A DNA stretch of 64,000 nucleotides from Methylobacterium persicinum (GTDB lineage Bacteria > Pseudomonadota > Alphaproteobacteria > Rhizobiales > Beijerinckiaceae). This document shows positions 35,330 through 44,940 of this stretch, piece after piece. The notes under the pieces are model-generated. The model saw only the letters and a list, made by a program, of their open reading frames with translations. It was not told where the DNA came from and searched no databases. Position numbers and translations under genes: made by a program. Every line of letters begins with the position of its first letter. The first letter of the stretch is position 1. The stretch is from assembly GCF_022179525.1 (NCBI RefSeq), contig NZ_BPQX01000015.1, positions 62,001 to 126,000 of the forward strand, read 5' to 3'.

Positions 35330-36589
35330 GTGCAGGATACGAAACGCGGCCACGGTGAGCGCTGGCGGGCGCCCTACGCGACGGATCCCGCCCTGACGCG
35401 GGGCCGCCTCATCGCGGAACCGGTCTCGCCGACCCGCAGCGACTTTCAGCGGGACCGGGACCGGATCATCCATTCCACCGCCTTCCGGCGGCTGAAGCAC
35501 AAGACGCAGGTCTTCGTGCACCACGAGGGTGACCATTACCGCACCCGGCTGACCCACTCCCTGGAAGTGTCGCAGATCGCCCGTGCCCTAGCGCGGGCTT
35601 TGGGCCTCGACGAGGATCTGGCGGAAGCCCTCGCCCTGTCGCACGACCTCGGCCACACCTGTTTCGGGCATACCGGCGAGGATGCCTTGGATGCCTGCAT
35701 GGCGCCCTATGGCGGGTTCGACCACAACGCGCAGACGCTCCGGATCGTGACCCGGCTGGAGCGCCGCTATGCCGGCTTCGACGGTCTGAACCTGACCTGG
35801 GAAACCTTGGAAGGGCTCGTGAAGCACAACGGGCCCCTCCTCGACGTGTCGGGAAAGCCGACCCCGCGCTACGCCGAGCACGGTATTCCGGCGGCGATCC
35901 TGGAATACGACGCGGTGAACCCCCTCGACCTCGCGCTCCATGCCGGGCCTGAAGCGCAGGCCGCGGCCCTGGCCGACGACATCGCCTACGCCGCCCACGA
36001 TCTGGACGACGGTCTGCGCGCGGGGCTCTTCGAGCTGTCGGATCTTGCCGCCGTCCCCTTCCTCGCCGGCCTCCTCGATGAGATCGAGGACCTGCATCCC
36101 GGCCTCGAACCGGCGAGGGTGGTCCACGAACTGGCCCGGAGGCTGATCACGCGATTCGTCGAGGATGTGATCCGCGAGAGCGGAAGGCGGATCGCGGCCT
36201 TGAACCCCGACAGCGTCGCCGACATCCATGCCGCCGGAGCGCCGGTCGTGGCCTTCTCCCCCGCGATCGAGGCGGCGGACGCGGAGGTGATGCGGTTCCT
36301 GTGGAAGCGGATGTACCGTGACGCGGGCGTGGTCGCCGTACGCGAAAAGGCCGCCGCCATCGTCTCTGACCTCTTCACCGCCTTCCAGGCTGACCCGACG
36401 CGGATGCCGGAGGAGTGGAGCGCCGGCCTGTCCGGCGCGCCGGAGGCCCGGATCGCCCGGCGCATCGCCGACTACATCGCCGGGATGACCGACACCTACG
36501 CGGTGCTGGCCCACCGTAAGCTCTACGATGTCACGCCGGAACTCCAGCCCTCGCCTCCGAGCCGGGGGTTGCCGCTGGCGGAGACCTGA
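35330..36589 (+). CDS. dgt: Deoxyguanosinetriphosphate triphosphohydrolase-like protein
   Basis: The protein has 419 residues. The HD-domain metal site is spread over [13 protein letters not shown] and [15 protein letters not shown], with the dNTPase-typical [14 protein letters not shown] before it and [14 protein letters not shown] later. It hydrolyses dNTPs to nucleosides and triphosphate, or a related substrate. GTG 35330 has GGGGGAA upstream. A longer frame would enter the erpA promoter region. It is close in length to other alphaproteobacterial type-2 dGTPase-like proteins. Confidence 0.92.
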   Translation: MQDTKRGHGERWRAPYATDPALTRGRLIAEPVSPTRSDFQRDRDRIIHSTAFRRLKHKTQVFVHHEGDHYRTRLTHSLEVSQIARALARALGLDEDLAEALALSHDLGHTCFGHTGEDALDACMAPYGGFDHNAQTLRIVTRLERRYAGFDGLNLTWETLEGLVKHNGPLLDVSGKPTPRYAEHGIPAAILEYDAVNPLDLALHAGPEAQAAALADDIAYAAHDLDDGLRAGLFELSDLAAVPFLAGLLDEIEDLHPGLEPARVVHELARRLITRFVEDVIRESGRRIAALNPDSVADIHAAGAPVVAFSPAIEAADAEVMRFLWKRMYRDAGVVAVREKAAAIVSDLFTAFQADPTRMPEEWSAGLSGAPEARIARRIADYIAGMTDTYAVLAHRKLYDVTPELQPSPPSRGLPLAET

Positions 36590-36706
36590 GGGACGGGGAC
36601 GTCTCTTCGGTCAGGTGTCGTGCCGTCCCGGATGGCTGCGCGGCGCGGTGTATTACGGGCAGGGAAGCGATGTGTCCCGCTCCCCCTGCCCGCATGAGTG
36701 CTCGCC

Positions 36707-36934
36707 TTACTCGCCGTCCTCCGGCGACCGGCGGTTGGCGCTGTGGTCCTGGTACTGGTCCGTCTGGACCCCCTTACCGTCGAGGCCGCGGGTCTGATCG
36801 TGCTGGGACTTGTCGCGGTTCGACAGCACGTCGTTCTCTCCGAGCACGCCTTCGGGCAGGTCCGTCATGCCGCCGCTGCCGGAGCCCTTACCCTGGCTGC
36901 CCGGGCCCATGTGGTGCTTGTCGGCCTTGGCCAT
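36707..36934 (-). CDS. Small hydrophilic protein, 75 aa
   Basis: The protein is rich in Gly, Lys, Asp and Ser (MAKADKHHMGPGSQGKG at the start, HDQTRGLDGKG near the end) and is probably disordered. It has no cysteine, signal or membrane segment. Support for coding comes from a clean AGGAG 7 nt before the ATG and a closed frame in a region where nothing else fits. I do not recognise a family. It resembles small, stress-type hydrophilic proteins only in composition. It sits convergent to dgt and divergent from trpA. Confidence 0.6.
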   Translation of the reverse strand: MAKADKHHMGPGSQGKGSGSGGMTDLPEGVLGENDVLSNRDKSQHDQTRGLDGKGVQTDQYQDHSANRRSPEDGE

Positions 36935-37076
36935 GATTCACTCCTGGGATCGCTCGAAGCGCGGAAGATGGAGTCGCCGTCCCCGCCGACAACCGGACAG
37001 AGGGACGCCCCTGCTTCACGTCAGGGCGGCGATGGTGTAGCGCGATCCGTTTCCGGACAGCCGAACGCCTCACCCC

Positions 37077-37922
37077 ATGCCGTTACCCTCGCCGAGCCGC
37101 ATCGACACCACCTTCGCCAAGGCCCGCGCCGAAAACCGTGCGGTGCTGGTGACCTACGTCATGGCGGGGGATCCGGATCCGGAGACCTCCCTGGAGGTGC
37201 TGCGGGCGCTCCCCGCCGCCGGGGCGGACATCCTCGAATTCGGCATGCCCTTCACCGATCCCATGGCGGACGGCCCGGCGATCCAGGCCGCGGGGCTGCG
37301 TGCCCTGAAGGCTGGGCAGGATGTGGCAGGCACGCTTGCCCTGGTGCGCCGCTTCCGCGCCGAGGACACCACGACGCCGATCGTGCTGATGGGGTACTAC
37401 AACCCGGTCCACACCTATGGCGTCGATCGCTTCCTGGCGGATGCCGTCGAGGCCGGGATCGACGGGCTGATCGTGGTCGATTGCCCGCCGGAGGAGGATT
37501 CGGAACTCTGCCTGCCGGCACTTGAGCAGGGCATTGCCTTCATCCGGCTGGCGACACCGACCACCGACGAACGGCGCCTGCCGGCGGTGCTCGCGAACAC
37601 GGCGGGCTTCGTCTACTATGTGTCGATCACCGGCATCACCGGCACCGCGACCCCCGATTTCGGGCGCGTCGCCGAGGCGGTCGGACGGATCCGCAAGCAT
37701 ACCGATCTGCCCGTGGTGGTCGGGTTCGGCGTGAAGACCGGCGCCCATGCCGCCGCCATCGCCAAGGGCGCGGACGGCGTCGTCGTGGGTTCGGCGCTGG
37801 TCGACGCCCTTCACCGCTCCCTCGACGGCGAGGGCCGCGCGGGGGACAACACCGTCGCGGCCGTCACGAACCTCGTGAAGGAACTGGCCGAGGGCGTGCG
37901 GTCCGCCGGCCGGACCGCGTAA
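37077..37922 (+). CDS. trpA: Tryptophan synthase alpha chain TrpA
   Basis: The protein has 281 residues. The barrel has catalytic Glu 54 in [11 protein letters not shown] and Asp 65 in MADGP, plus the phosphate-binding [12 protein letters not shown]. It cleaves indole-3-glycerol phosphate and passes indole to TrpB. trpF and trpB, which normally precede trpA, are absent here; the upstream neighbour is a small minus-strand gene. accD follows after 59 nt and folC after that, the usual downstream order. Confidence 0.97.
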   Translation: MPLPSPSRIDTTFAKARAENRAVLVTYVMAGDPDPETSLEVLRALPAAGADILEFGMPFTDPMADGPAIQAAGLRALKAGQDVAGTLALVRRFRAEDTTTPIVLMGYYNPVHTYGVDRFLADAVEAGIDGLIVVDCPPEEDSELCLPALEQGIAFIRLATPTTDERRLPAVLANTAGFVYYVSITGITGTATPDFGRVAEAVGRIRKHTDLPVVVGFGVKTGAHAAAIAKGADGVVVGSALVDALHRSLDGEGRAGDNTVAAVTNLVKELAEGVRSAGRTA

Positions 37923-37981
37923 GCCGCTTCAATCCTCCATCGGCGCTCCGGCGCCGCATCGAACGACACGGGCGTTTCAGC

Positions 37982-38890
37982 ATGGTCGAACCGATGAACT
38001 GGATCTCGGAGGTCGTGCGGCCCCGGATCAAGACGCTGTTCAAGCGCGAAACCCCGGAGAACCTCTGGGTCAAATGCCCCGATACCGGCCAGATGGTCTT
38101 CCACAAGGAAGTCGAGGCGAACCATTGGGTCATCCCGGGCTCCGAGCATCACCTCAAGATGAGCGCCGCGGCGCGCCTGAAGATGATGTTCGACGGCGGG
38201 ACGTGGATCGACGTGGCGCTCCCCGAGGTCGCCACCGACCCGCTCAAGTTCCGGGACGAGAAGCGCTACATCGACCGTCTGAAGGATGCCCGGGGTAAGA
38301 CCGGCCTGCAGGACGCCTTCAAGATCGGCTTCGGCCGGTTGGGCGGCATCCCGATGACCGTCGCCGTGCAGGAATTCGGCTTCATGGCCGGTTCCCTCGG
38401 CATGGCGGCGGGCGAGGCCTTCGTCCGGGGCGCGGAAAAGGCCCTGGAGAAGCGGACCCCCTACATCCTGTTCTCGGCATCCGGCGGCGCGCGGATGCAA
38501 GAGGGCATCCTCTCCCTCATGCAGATGCCGCGCACCACCGTGGCGGTGCGGCGGCTCCGGGATGCCCGGCTGCCCTACATCGTGGTGCTCACCAACCCGA
38601 CCACGGGGGGCGTCACCGCCTCCTACGCCATGCTCGGCGACGTCCACCTCGCCGAGCCGGGGGCCCTGATCTGCTTCGCCGGCCCGCGGGTGATCGAGCA
38701 GACCATCCGCGAGAAACTGCCCGATGGCTTCCAGCGGGCCGAGTACCTGCGGGATCACGGAATGGTCGATCAGGTAGTTCACCGTCACCAGCTCAAGGAG
38801 ACGATCGCGCGCCTTTGCGGCCTCCTCTTGAAACTGCCCGCCAGCGCGTTGGCCGAACCGGCCGCCGAACCCATCCCTGAAATGGCCTGA
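37982..38890 (+). CDS. accD: Acetyl-CoA carboxylase carboxyltransferase subunit beta AccD
   Basis: The protein has 302 residues. The carboxyltransferase core ([39 protein letters not shown]) is complete. It makes malonyl-CoA with AccA. The N-terminal zinc ribbon expected from E. coli (two C-x2-C pairs) is not present: only one Cys, in [10 protein letters not shown], remains in the first 40 residues. Loss of this ribbon appears to be usual in this lineage, but that is from memory rather than a search. ATG 37982 opens the family pattern [10 protein letters not shown] after MVEP. Confidence 0.96.
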   Translation: MVEPMNWISEVVRPRIKTLFKRETPENLWVKCPDTGQMVFHKEVEANHWVIPGSEHHLKMSAAARLKMMFDGGTWIDVALPEVATDPLKFRDEKRYIDRLKDARGKTGLQDAFKIGFGRLGGIPMTVAVQEFGFMAGSLGMAAGEAFVRGAEKALEKRTPYILFSASGGARMQEGILSLMQMPRTTVAVRRLRDARLPYIVVLTNPTTGGVTASYAMLGDVHLAEPGALICFAGPRVIEQTIREKLPDGFQRAEYLRDHGMVDQVVHRHQLKETIARLCGLLLKLPASALAEPAAEPIPEMA

Positions 38891-38896
38891 GGGCCG

Positions 38897-40222
38897 ATGG
38901 ACTCCTCCGACGCCCTCCTGGCGCGCTTCCTGGCGCTGCATCCCCGCACGATCGATCTGTCCCTCGGGCGGATCAAGCGTCTGCTCGCGCGGCTGAACCA
39001 TCCCGAGCGGCGGTTGCCCCCGGTCATCCACGTGGCCGGTACCAACGGCAAGGGATCGACCATCGCCTTCATGCGCGCGATTTTGGAAGCCGGGGGTCTG
39101 GCGGCCCACGTCTACACCTCGCCCCATCTGGTCCGGTTCCATGAGAGGATCCGGCTCGGCGCCATCGGTGGCGGACGTTTTGTCGACGAGGAGACGTTGG
39201 CCGACGCGTTCCGCCGCTGTGAGGCGGCCAATGCCGGCGAGCCGATCACCGTGTTCGAGATCACCACGGCGGCGGCTCTGCTGCTGTTCTCGGAGTATCC
39301 GGCCGACGTGCTGCTGCTCGAGGTGGGCCTCGGCGGCCGGGTGGACGCCACGAACGTCATCGACCAGCCGGCCTGCGCGGTGGTCACGCCGATCGGCCGG
39401 GATCACGCGGAATATCTCGGCGACACCGTCGAGTCGGTGGCGACGGAGAAGGCTGGCATCTTCAAGCGCGGCTGTCCTGCGGTGATCGCGGCACAGGACT
39501 ACGCCGAGGCCGACACGGTGCTCTGCCGGCAGGCCGAGCGTGTCGGCGCCGATCCGATTATTATCGGCAACCAGGACTTCTCGGTGCACGAGGAACGCGG
39601 CCGGCTCGTCTACCAGGACGAGACCGACCTGTTCGACCTGCCGAAGCCGCGCCTCGCCGGGCGGCATCAGCTTGTGAACGCCAGCACGGCCATCGCCGCC
39701 CTGCGCGCCGCGGGCTTCGGCGACATCGGCACGGCCGCCCTCGAGCGCGGCCTGACGGGGGTCGAATGGCCGGGCCGCCTCCAGCGCCTTGGCAAGGGGC
39801 GGCTCGCGGCCCTCGTCGCCAACGGTGCGGAGCTGTGGCTCGACGGCGGCCACAACATGGATGGCGGCCGCATCCTCGCCGCGGCGATGGGCGACCTCGG
39901 CGAGCGCAGCGACGCACCCCTGGTTCTGATCGTCGGCCTGCTCGGCACCAAGGATGCGGATGGCTTCCTCCGCCACTTCGTCGGCCTCGCCCGGGCGCTG
40001 ATCGCCGTGCCAATCTCCGGCCAAGTCGCCGCCCGCCCACCGGAGGAGGTCGCCGAGATCGCAGAGCGCGCCGGGCTGTCGGCCCGAGTCTCCCCGAGCG
40101 TCGAAGCGGCCCTGGCGGCGGTGGCTGACATCGCGTTCGAGCGCCCGCCCCGGGTCCTCATCTGCGGATCGCTCTACCTCGCCGGGCAGGTGCTCGCGGC
40201 CAACGGCACCCCGCCGACCTGA
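38897..40222 (+). CDS. folC: Bifunctional folylpolyglutamate synthase/dihydrofolate synthase FolC
   Basis: The protein has 441 residues. The P-loop is VAGTNGKGSTIAF (about 48-60), with the Mur-ligase features HVYTSPHLVRFHERIR and LLEVGLGGRVDATN. It adds glutamate to dihydropteroate and folates. It follows accD by 6 nt and is thus cotranscribed with trpA-accD. A palindromic repeat of a second family lies downstream and may serve as terminator for both folC and the convergent dxr. Confidence 0.95.
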   Translation: MDSSDALLARFLALHPRTIDLSLGRIKRLLARLNHPERRLPPVIHVAGTNGKGSTIAFMRAILEAGGLAAHVYTSPHLVRFHERIRLGAIGGGRFVDEETLADAFRRCEAANAGEPITVFEITTAAALLLFSEYPADVLLLEVGLGGRVDATNVIDQPACAVVTPIGRDHAEYLGDTVESVATEKAGIFKRGCPAVIAAQDYAEADTVLCRQAERVGADPIIIGNQDFSVHEERGRLVYQDETDLFDLPKPRLAGRHQLVNASTAIAALRAAGFGDIGTAALERGLTGVEWPGRLQRLGKGRLAALVANGAELWLDGGHNMDGGRILAAAMGDLGERSDAPLVLIVGLLGTKDADGFLRHFVGLARALIAVPISGQVAARPPEEVAEIAERAGLSARVSPSVEAALAAVADIAFERPPRVLICGSLYLAGQVLAANGTPPT

Positions 40223-40260
40223 GGCAGGTGACGATGAGGTCAGGCCTGCCCAACACTCCG

Positions 40261-40374
40261 CCTCATCCTGAGGTGCCCGCCTCGGCGGGCCTCGAAGGAG
40301 GGATCCAGAGATCTGTGTGATGCCTGGAACCCTCCTTCGAGGCCGTCGCGATGCGACGGCACCTCAGGATGAGG
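40261..40374. repeat. Palindromic repeat of a second family
   Basis: CCTCATCCTGAGGTGC at 40261-40276 is answered by GCACCTCAGGATGAGG at 40359-40374. Nested inside, GGCCTCGAAGGAGGG pairs with CCCTCCTTCGAGGCC. The RNA would fold into one long hairpin on either strand. It lies between convergent folC and dxr. It is unrelated in sequence to the seven-copy repeat, and only this copy was seen. Confidence 0.85.
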
Positions 40375-40399
40375 GCGAGGGTGGGAATAAGATGCGGCG

Positions 40400-41578
40400 T
40401 CACTCGGCCGCGCGCATCTCCGGCAAGGCCTCGGTGCTCCAGGCGCGGACATGGGCGTCGATGGCGAGCGCCTCTTCCACGTCGGCCGGGGCCGAAGGGT
40501 AGATCGGCGCGAAGTGATCGCAGGCCCGTTCGACCAGTTCAGCGATGCCGTAGAAGCCGATGCGCCCGGCGATGAAGGCCGCGACGGCCACCTCGTTGGC
40601 GGCGTTCATCACCGTCGGCGCCCCCCCGCCCTCGGCCATGGCGGCCCGGGCGATGCGCAGGCAGGGGAAACGATCCTCGTCGGCGGCTTCGAAGGTGATC
40701 GACCCGAGCTTCACGAGGTCGAGGGGTCGCCCCCGCTCGATCGTGAGGCGTTCGCCGAGGCCGAGGCAATGGCTAATCGGCACGCGCATGTCGGGGAGTG
40801 CGAGTTCCGCCGTCACCGCGCCGTCGATCCAGTAGACCAGCCCGTGGATCACCGATTGCGGATGCACCACCACGTCAAGCCGCGCCGGCTCGATGCCGAA
40901 CAGATGGTGCGCTTCGATCAGTTCCAGCCCCTTGTTCATCAGGGAGGCGGAATCGATGTTGATCTTCATGCCCATCGACCAGGTCGGGTGGGCGGCGGCC
41001 TCGGTGGGAGAGGCGGCGGCGATTCGCTCCTTGGTCCAGGTGCGGAACGGACCGCCCGAGGCGGTGATCATCAGGGTGCGCACGTCGTCCAACGGGCGGC
41101 CGTGAAGGGCCTGGGCCAGGGCGTCGTGCTCGGAATCCATCGGCCAGATGGTCGCGCCGTAGCGCTTGGCGTCGCGCATGAAGGCGTCGCCCGCGCAGAC
41201 CAAGCTCTCCTTGTTGGCGAGCGCCACCGTCCGCCCAAGGCGGAGGGCGGCATGGGTCGGCTTGAGGCCGGCGGCCCCGCTGACGGCCGCGACGACAATG
41301 TCGGCCTCGCGGGCGACGGCCTCCATCACGGCCCCCTCCCCCGCTCCGTTCGGAATGCCCGATCCGGCGAGCGCCTCGGCCAGCGCCGGGCCGCCGGCCG
41401 GATCGGCCAGCGCCGCGAAGCTGGCGTTCAGCTCCCGGGCGACCTTGGCCAGGGCGACCGCGTCCCGCCCACCGACCACCGCGCCTGTGCGGAAGCGGTC
41501 GCGGTGCTGGAGGAGGAGGTCGGCTGTGGAACGGCCGATGGAGCCGGTGGCCCCGAGGACGGTGACGGTCTGCGTCAC
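40400..41578 (-). CDS. dxr: 1-deoxy-D-xylulose 5-phosphate reductoisomerase Dxr
   Basis: The protein has 392 residues. The NADPH-binding GATGSIGRSTADLL is at 9-22, and the catalytic Asp/Glu cluster is around PMDSEHDAL, with the flexible loop GPFRTWTKE and MGMKINIDSASLMNKGLE. It commits to the non-mevalonate isoprenoid pathway. It is the last gene of a minus-strand run pyrH-frr-cdsA-dxr. The 19-nt spacing to cdsA supports cotranscription. rseP and bamA, common next genes, are not present. Confidence 0.96.
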   Translation of the reverse strand: MTQTVTVLGATGSIGRSTADLLLQHRDRFRTGAVVGGRDAVALAKVARELNASFAALADPAGGPALAEALAGSGIPNGAGEGAVMEAVAREADIVVAAVSGAAGLKPTHAALRLGRTVALANKESLVCAGDAFMRDAKRYGATIWPMDSEHDALAQALHGRPLDDVRTLMITASGGPFRTWTKERIAAASPTEAAAHPTWSMGMKINIDSASLMNKGLELIEAHHLFGIEPARLDVVVHPQSVIHGLVYWIDGAVTAELALPDMRVPISHCLGLGERLTIERGRPLDLVKLGSITFEAADEDRFPCLRIARAAMAEGGGAPTVMNAANEVAVAAFIAGRIGFYGIAELVERACDHFAPIYPSAPADVEEALAIDAHVRAWSTEALPEMRAAE

Positions 41579-41597
41579 GGGCGGAACTCCTGCATTG

Positions 41598-42476
41598 TCA
41601 GCCGATCAGACCCTGCCCGCGCAGGATGAGATAGAGCCCGGCCAACACGGCCACGGCGAAAAACCCATCGAGCCGGTCCATCACCCCACCGTGGCCGGGG
41701 ATGATGTGGCTCGAATCCTTCACGCCGTGACGGCGCTTCAGCCACGATTCGAACAGATCCCCCCCCTGGCTGAGGACGGAGGCCAGGGCGCTCGCACCCG
41801 CCACGGCCGGCAGGGAGGCACCCCGGGGCAGGCTCAGCCCCATCAGGTCGGCGCCCACCGCCACAAGGGTTCCGGCGGCCACGGCCCCGATCAGGCCGCC
41901 GAGGGCACCGGACCACGTCTTGTTGGGTGACACACGCCGCATCAGCTTCGGCCCGCCGATCCGGCGGCCGGCGAAATAGGCAGTGATGTCCGTCGCCCAC
42001 ACCACGGCGAACATCCAGACCGGCCCGAGGAAGGCCAGGGTCGCGTCCTCCCGCAGGGTGGTGGGGACCCAGGCGATGATGCCTGCGCAGAGCAAGCCGA
42101 CGAGGGCCCGCCAGCGGCCGGCGCCGGTCCGTGCGACGGTGGCGCAGGCGGCCGCGCCGAGGGCCAGCACCGCGAAGCAGGCCAGGGCCGGAGCGCCCTG
42201 CCGGAGGGCCAGCACCAGGGCGGCCAGAGTCGCCGCGCCAAGCGCGATCAACACCTCCCGGGGCTCGACCCGGCTCATGACGATCCACTCGCCGAAGCCG
42301 ACGATGCCGGCGGCCAGCCACAGGGCCGCGAAGGCCCAGCCGCCATAGACCAGGGCCGCCACCACGCCGGCTGCCATGACGACACCGGAGGCGACGCGGA
42401 GCCACAATTCCCGCCGCGACCGCCGCGGGGGAGTGGCAGCCGCGGCCGAGGCCGCCTCGGCCGGAGCGGCGGACAC
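41598..42476 (-). CDS. cdsA: Phosphatidate cytidylyltransferase CdsA
   Basis: The protein has 292 residues and about eight membrane segments after a basic Ala-rich leader. The family signature SWLKRRHGVKDSSHIIPGHGGVMDR (S-x2-KR-x4-KD...HGG-x2-DR) lies at about 244-268. It makes CDP-diacylglycerol from phosphatidate for phospholipid synthesis. It starts 7 nt after frr ends. In most relatives uppS lies between frr and cdsA, and it is missing here. Confidence 0.95.
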   Translation of the reverse strand: MSAAPAEAASAAAATPPRRSRRELWLRVASGVVMAAGVVAALVYGGWAFAALWLAAGIVGFGEWIVMSRVEPREVLIALGAATLAALVLALRQGAPALACFAVLALGAAACATVARTGAGRWRALVGLLCAGIIAWVPTTLREDATLAFLGPVWMFAVVWATDITAYFAGRRIGGPKLMRRVSPNKTWSGALGGLIGAVAAGTLVAVGADLMGLSLPRGASLPAVAGASALASVLSQGGDLFESWLKRRHGVKDSSHIIPGHGGVMDRLDGFFAVAVLAGLYLILRGQGLIG

Positions 42477-42483
42477 GCCGGCC

Positions 42484-43047
42484 TCAGACCTGCATGATTT
42501 CCTTTTCCTTCGACGCCAGCACGCCGTCGATCTCGGCGATATGGGAGTCCGTCACCTTCTGCACGTCGCCGGCCTGACGCTTCTCGTCGTCCTCGGAGAT
42601 GAGGCTGTCCTTCAGGAGCTTCTTCAGGTGATCGAGCCCGTCGCGGCGGACATGGCGCACGGCGACGCGGGCTTCCTCCGCGTATTTGTGGGCGACCTTC
42701 ACCATCTCCTTGCGGCGCTGCTCATTCATCTCGGGGATGCGCAGGCGGATCGTCTGACCCTCGGTCTGCGGGTTTAGTCCGAGATCGGATTCACGGATCG
42801 CCTTCTCGACGGCGCTGACCATGCTGCGGTCCCAGACCGAGATGGAAAGCAGGCGCGGCTCGGGCACGCTGACGGTGGCCACCTGGGACATCGGCATCAT
42901 GGAGCCGTAGGCATCGATATGGATCGGCTCGACCAAGCCCGGCGTGGCACGGCCGGTCCGCAGGGATCCCAGATCCTTCGAGAGGGAGGAGACGGCGCCC
43001 TGCATGCGGCGCTTGATGTCGTTGAGGTCGAAATCCGGAGTGGCCAT
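42484..43047 (-). CDS. frr: Ribosome recycling factor Frr
   Basis: The protein has 187 residues, the usual length. It has [17 protein letters not shown] near the start and [17 protein letters not shown] (helix, then domain II), with the C-terminal KEIMQV helix. It splits ribosomes after termination together with EF-G. It lies between pyrH (124 nt upstream) and cdsA (7 nt downstream). Confidence 0.97.
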   Translation of the reverse strand: MATPDFDLNDIKRRMQGAVSSLSKDLGSLRTGRATPGLVEPIHIDAYGSMMPMSQVATVSVPEPRLLSISVWDRSMVSAVEKAIRESDLGLNPQTEGQTIRLRIPEMNEQRRKEMVKVAHKYAEEARVAVRHVRRDGLDHLKKLLKDSLISEDDEKRQAGDVQKVTDSHIAEIDGVLASKEKEIMQV

Positions 43048-43171
43048 GGCGTCAGGTCCCGACGGGCGTTGATGAAAAGGGGCGCAGCGCGGGGCGCGCG
43101 GGTCGCGGCCTCAATGGACGAATTCTGTCCCGCTCGCAAACGCCTGATTGCGGCGTCGCGCGCTTAGGCCG

Positions 43172-43894
43172 TCAGGGCACCACATGGGTGCAGGGAACCG
43201 TCCCGGCGAGGATCGCCGCGATCGAACTCGGGGCATGCATCGAACCCACCACGATGGACAACCTGCTCTCCCGGGCCAGGGCGAAGGCGGCGGTGTCCAT
43301 CACCTTGAGGTCGCGGGCGATGGCCTCATCGTGGGTGATGCGGTCGTAGCGGGTGGCGGTGGGGTCCTTCTTTGGATCGGCCGAATACACACCGTCCACC
43401 TGCGTGGCCTTCAGCACGGCATCGCAGCGCAGCTCGGCGGCCCGCAGGACGGCGGCGGTGTCTGTGGTGAAGTACGGGTTGCCGGTGCCGCCGGCGAGGA
43501 CGACCACCTGCCCCTTGTCGAGGTGGTGCAGGGCCGGCTGGCGGGCATAGGTCTCGCAGATCGTCGGCATCGACACGGCGGACATGGTCCGCGCCTGGAC
43601 GCCTGCGGCATTGAGCGCCGTCTCGATGGCCAGCGAGTTCATCACCGTGGCCATCATACCGAGCGAATCGCCCGTGGCCCGGTCGATCCAGCCGGCGGCC
43701 GAGATGCGGGCACCGCGGATCATGTTGCCCCCACCGACGACGATGGCGATCTCCATGCCCTGCTCGATCGTCGCCGCGATATCCTCGGCGAGGCCGGCCA
43801 GCGTCGGCGGATGGAGCCAGTAGCCATCCGGCGCGGCGAGAGCCTCCCCCGAGAGTTTCACGAGCACACGTCGGAAGGGCGTCGATCCGGGCAT
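43172..43894 (-). CDS. pyrH: Uridylate kinase PyrH
   Basis: The protein has 240 residues. The amino-acid-kinase fold begins RVLVKLSGEALA and includes VVGGGNMIRG, GDSLGMMATVMNS and GTGNPYFTTDTAA. It phosphorylates UMP. ATG 43894 is chosen because GAGGA lies 6 nt upstream and the family starts here; a 28-residue longer frame is not supported. A plus-strand lipid-kinase gene begins 149 nt away, so the pyrH promoter must lie in this divergent gap. Confidence 0.96.
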   Translation of the reverse strand: MPGSTPFRRVLVKLSGEALAAPDGYWLHPPTLAGLAEDIAATIEQGMEIAIVVGGGNMIRGARISAAGWIDRATGDSLGMMATVMNSLAIETALNAAGVQARTMSAVSMPTICETYARQPALHHLDKGQVVVLAGGTGNPYFTTDTAAVLRAAELRCDAVLKATQVDGVYSADPKKDPTATRYDRITHDEAIARDLKVMDTAAFALARESRLSIVVGSMHAPSSIAAILAGTVPCTHVVP

Positions 43895-44043
43895 CTCGAG
43901 TCCTCGTGCCAGCCCGGAACGCCGGGCGGCAGCTTCTACGTCAGACGCCGCCTTGGCGTCGAGGGTCGTTCGCGCCATGCACAGGCGCTTCGGCGCAGAA
44001 GGGCGACACGCGACCGACGTGCAAGCGTGCGAGGGAGGGGACC

Positions 44044-44940
44044 ATGCGCGTCGCCCTCGTCGTCAACACCGCCTCAGGTTCCGCTTCGGCCGAGCTGACC
44101 CCCGGGGCGATCCGCGCCCGGATCGAGGCGACCGGGATCTCGGTCGTCCCTGAGCCCACGCCGGATGCAGCGCTGCCGGCCCGCCTCGCCGCCGCGGCGG
44201 ACCTTCCGGGAATCGATGCCGTGGTGGTGGCGGGGGGCGACGGCACCATCGGCTGCGCGGCCGCCACGCTGGTCGGTCGGGATATCGCCCTCGCCCTGCT
44301 GCCGCTGGGCACCATGAATCTGCTGGCGAAGGATCTCGGCATCCCCCTCGACCTCGACGGCGCGGTGGCCTGCCTCGTGGCGAACCGCCAGACGCGGATC
44401 GATGTCGGCGAGGTCAACGGATCGGTGTTCCTGATCAACTCTGTCCTCGGCATGGCCGCGCGAGTCGCCCGGCACCGGGAGGCGCAGCGGCACGGTTTCA
44501 GCCCCCGCGCCCTGCTCCGCTGGGCCTTCGGGATGGTCCGGCATCTCGGCCGCTACCCGCGCCTGACCGTCACCGGCACCGTGGATGGGCAACGGCGCCA
44601 GCTCCGGTTCCGCCTGCTGGCGGTGGTGGTGGGGGATTACGTCACCCGCCCCGGCGAGGGCCTGCTGCGGGCACCGCTGGATGGCGGCCGGCTGACGCTC
44701 TACGTGATCCGGAAGCTGTCGCTCCGGCGCGGCCTGCGCCTCGCCCTTGGCTTCGCGATCGGCGACTGGCGGCAGTTGCCGGAGGTGGAGCGGGCAGAGA
44801 TCGGGGATTTGACCATCGCCTCCCAACGCCGGGCCCTGCGGGTCATGAACGACGGCGAGGTCCGCCTGCTGGCCTCGCCGCTGCACTACCGTATCCGCCC
44901 GCGTGCCCTCGCCGTCATCGTGCCCGAGGAGCGGCCGTGA
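44044..44940 (+). CDS. Diacylglycerol/lipid kinase family protein
   Basis: The protein has 298 residues. The DAGK catalytic domain has VVNTASGSAS near the start, the glycine loop AGGDGT (about 62-67) and LPLGTMNLLAKDLG. These proteins phosphorylate diacylglycerol or sphingoid/lipid substrates; the exact lipid is not predictable. GGGAGGGG precedes ATG 44044. It ends in a GTGA overlap with the metallophosphoesterase gene, so the two are translated together. Confidence 0.88.
   Translation: MRVALVVNTASGSASAELTPGAIRARIEATGISVVPEPTPDAALPARLAAAADLPGIDAVVVAGGDGTIGCAAATLVGRDIALALLPLGTMNLLAKDLGIPLDLDGAVACLVANRQTRIDVGEVNGSVFLINSVLGMAARVARHREAQRHGFSPRALLRWAFGMVRHLGRYPRLTVTGTVDGQRRQLRFRLLAVVVGDYVTRPGEGLLRAPLDGGRLTLYVIRKLSLRRGLRLALGFAIGDWRQLPEVERAEIGDLTIASQRRALRVMNDGEVRLLASPLHYRIRPRALAVIVPEERP

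Noticed and set aside
37811-40024. 737-codon frame antisense to accD-folC
   Set aside because: The longest spurious frame in the window; it crosses two certain genes on the other strand.
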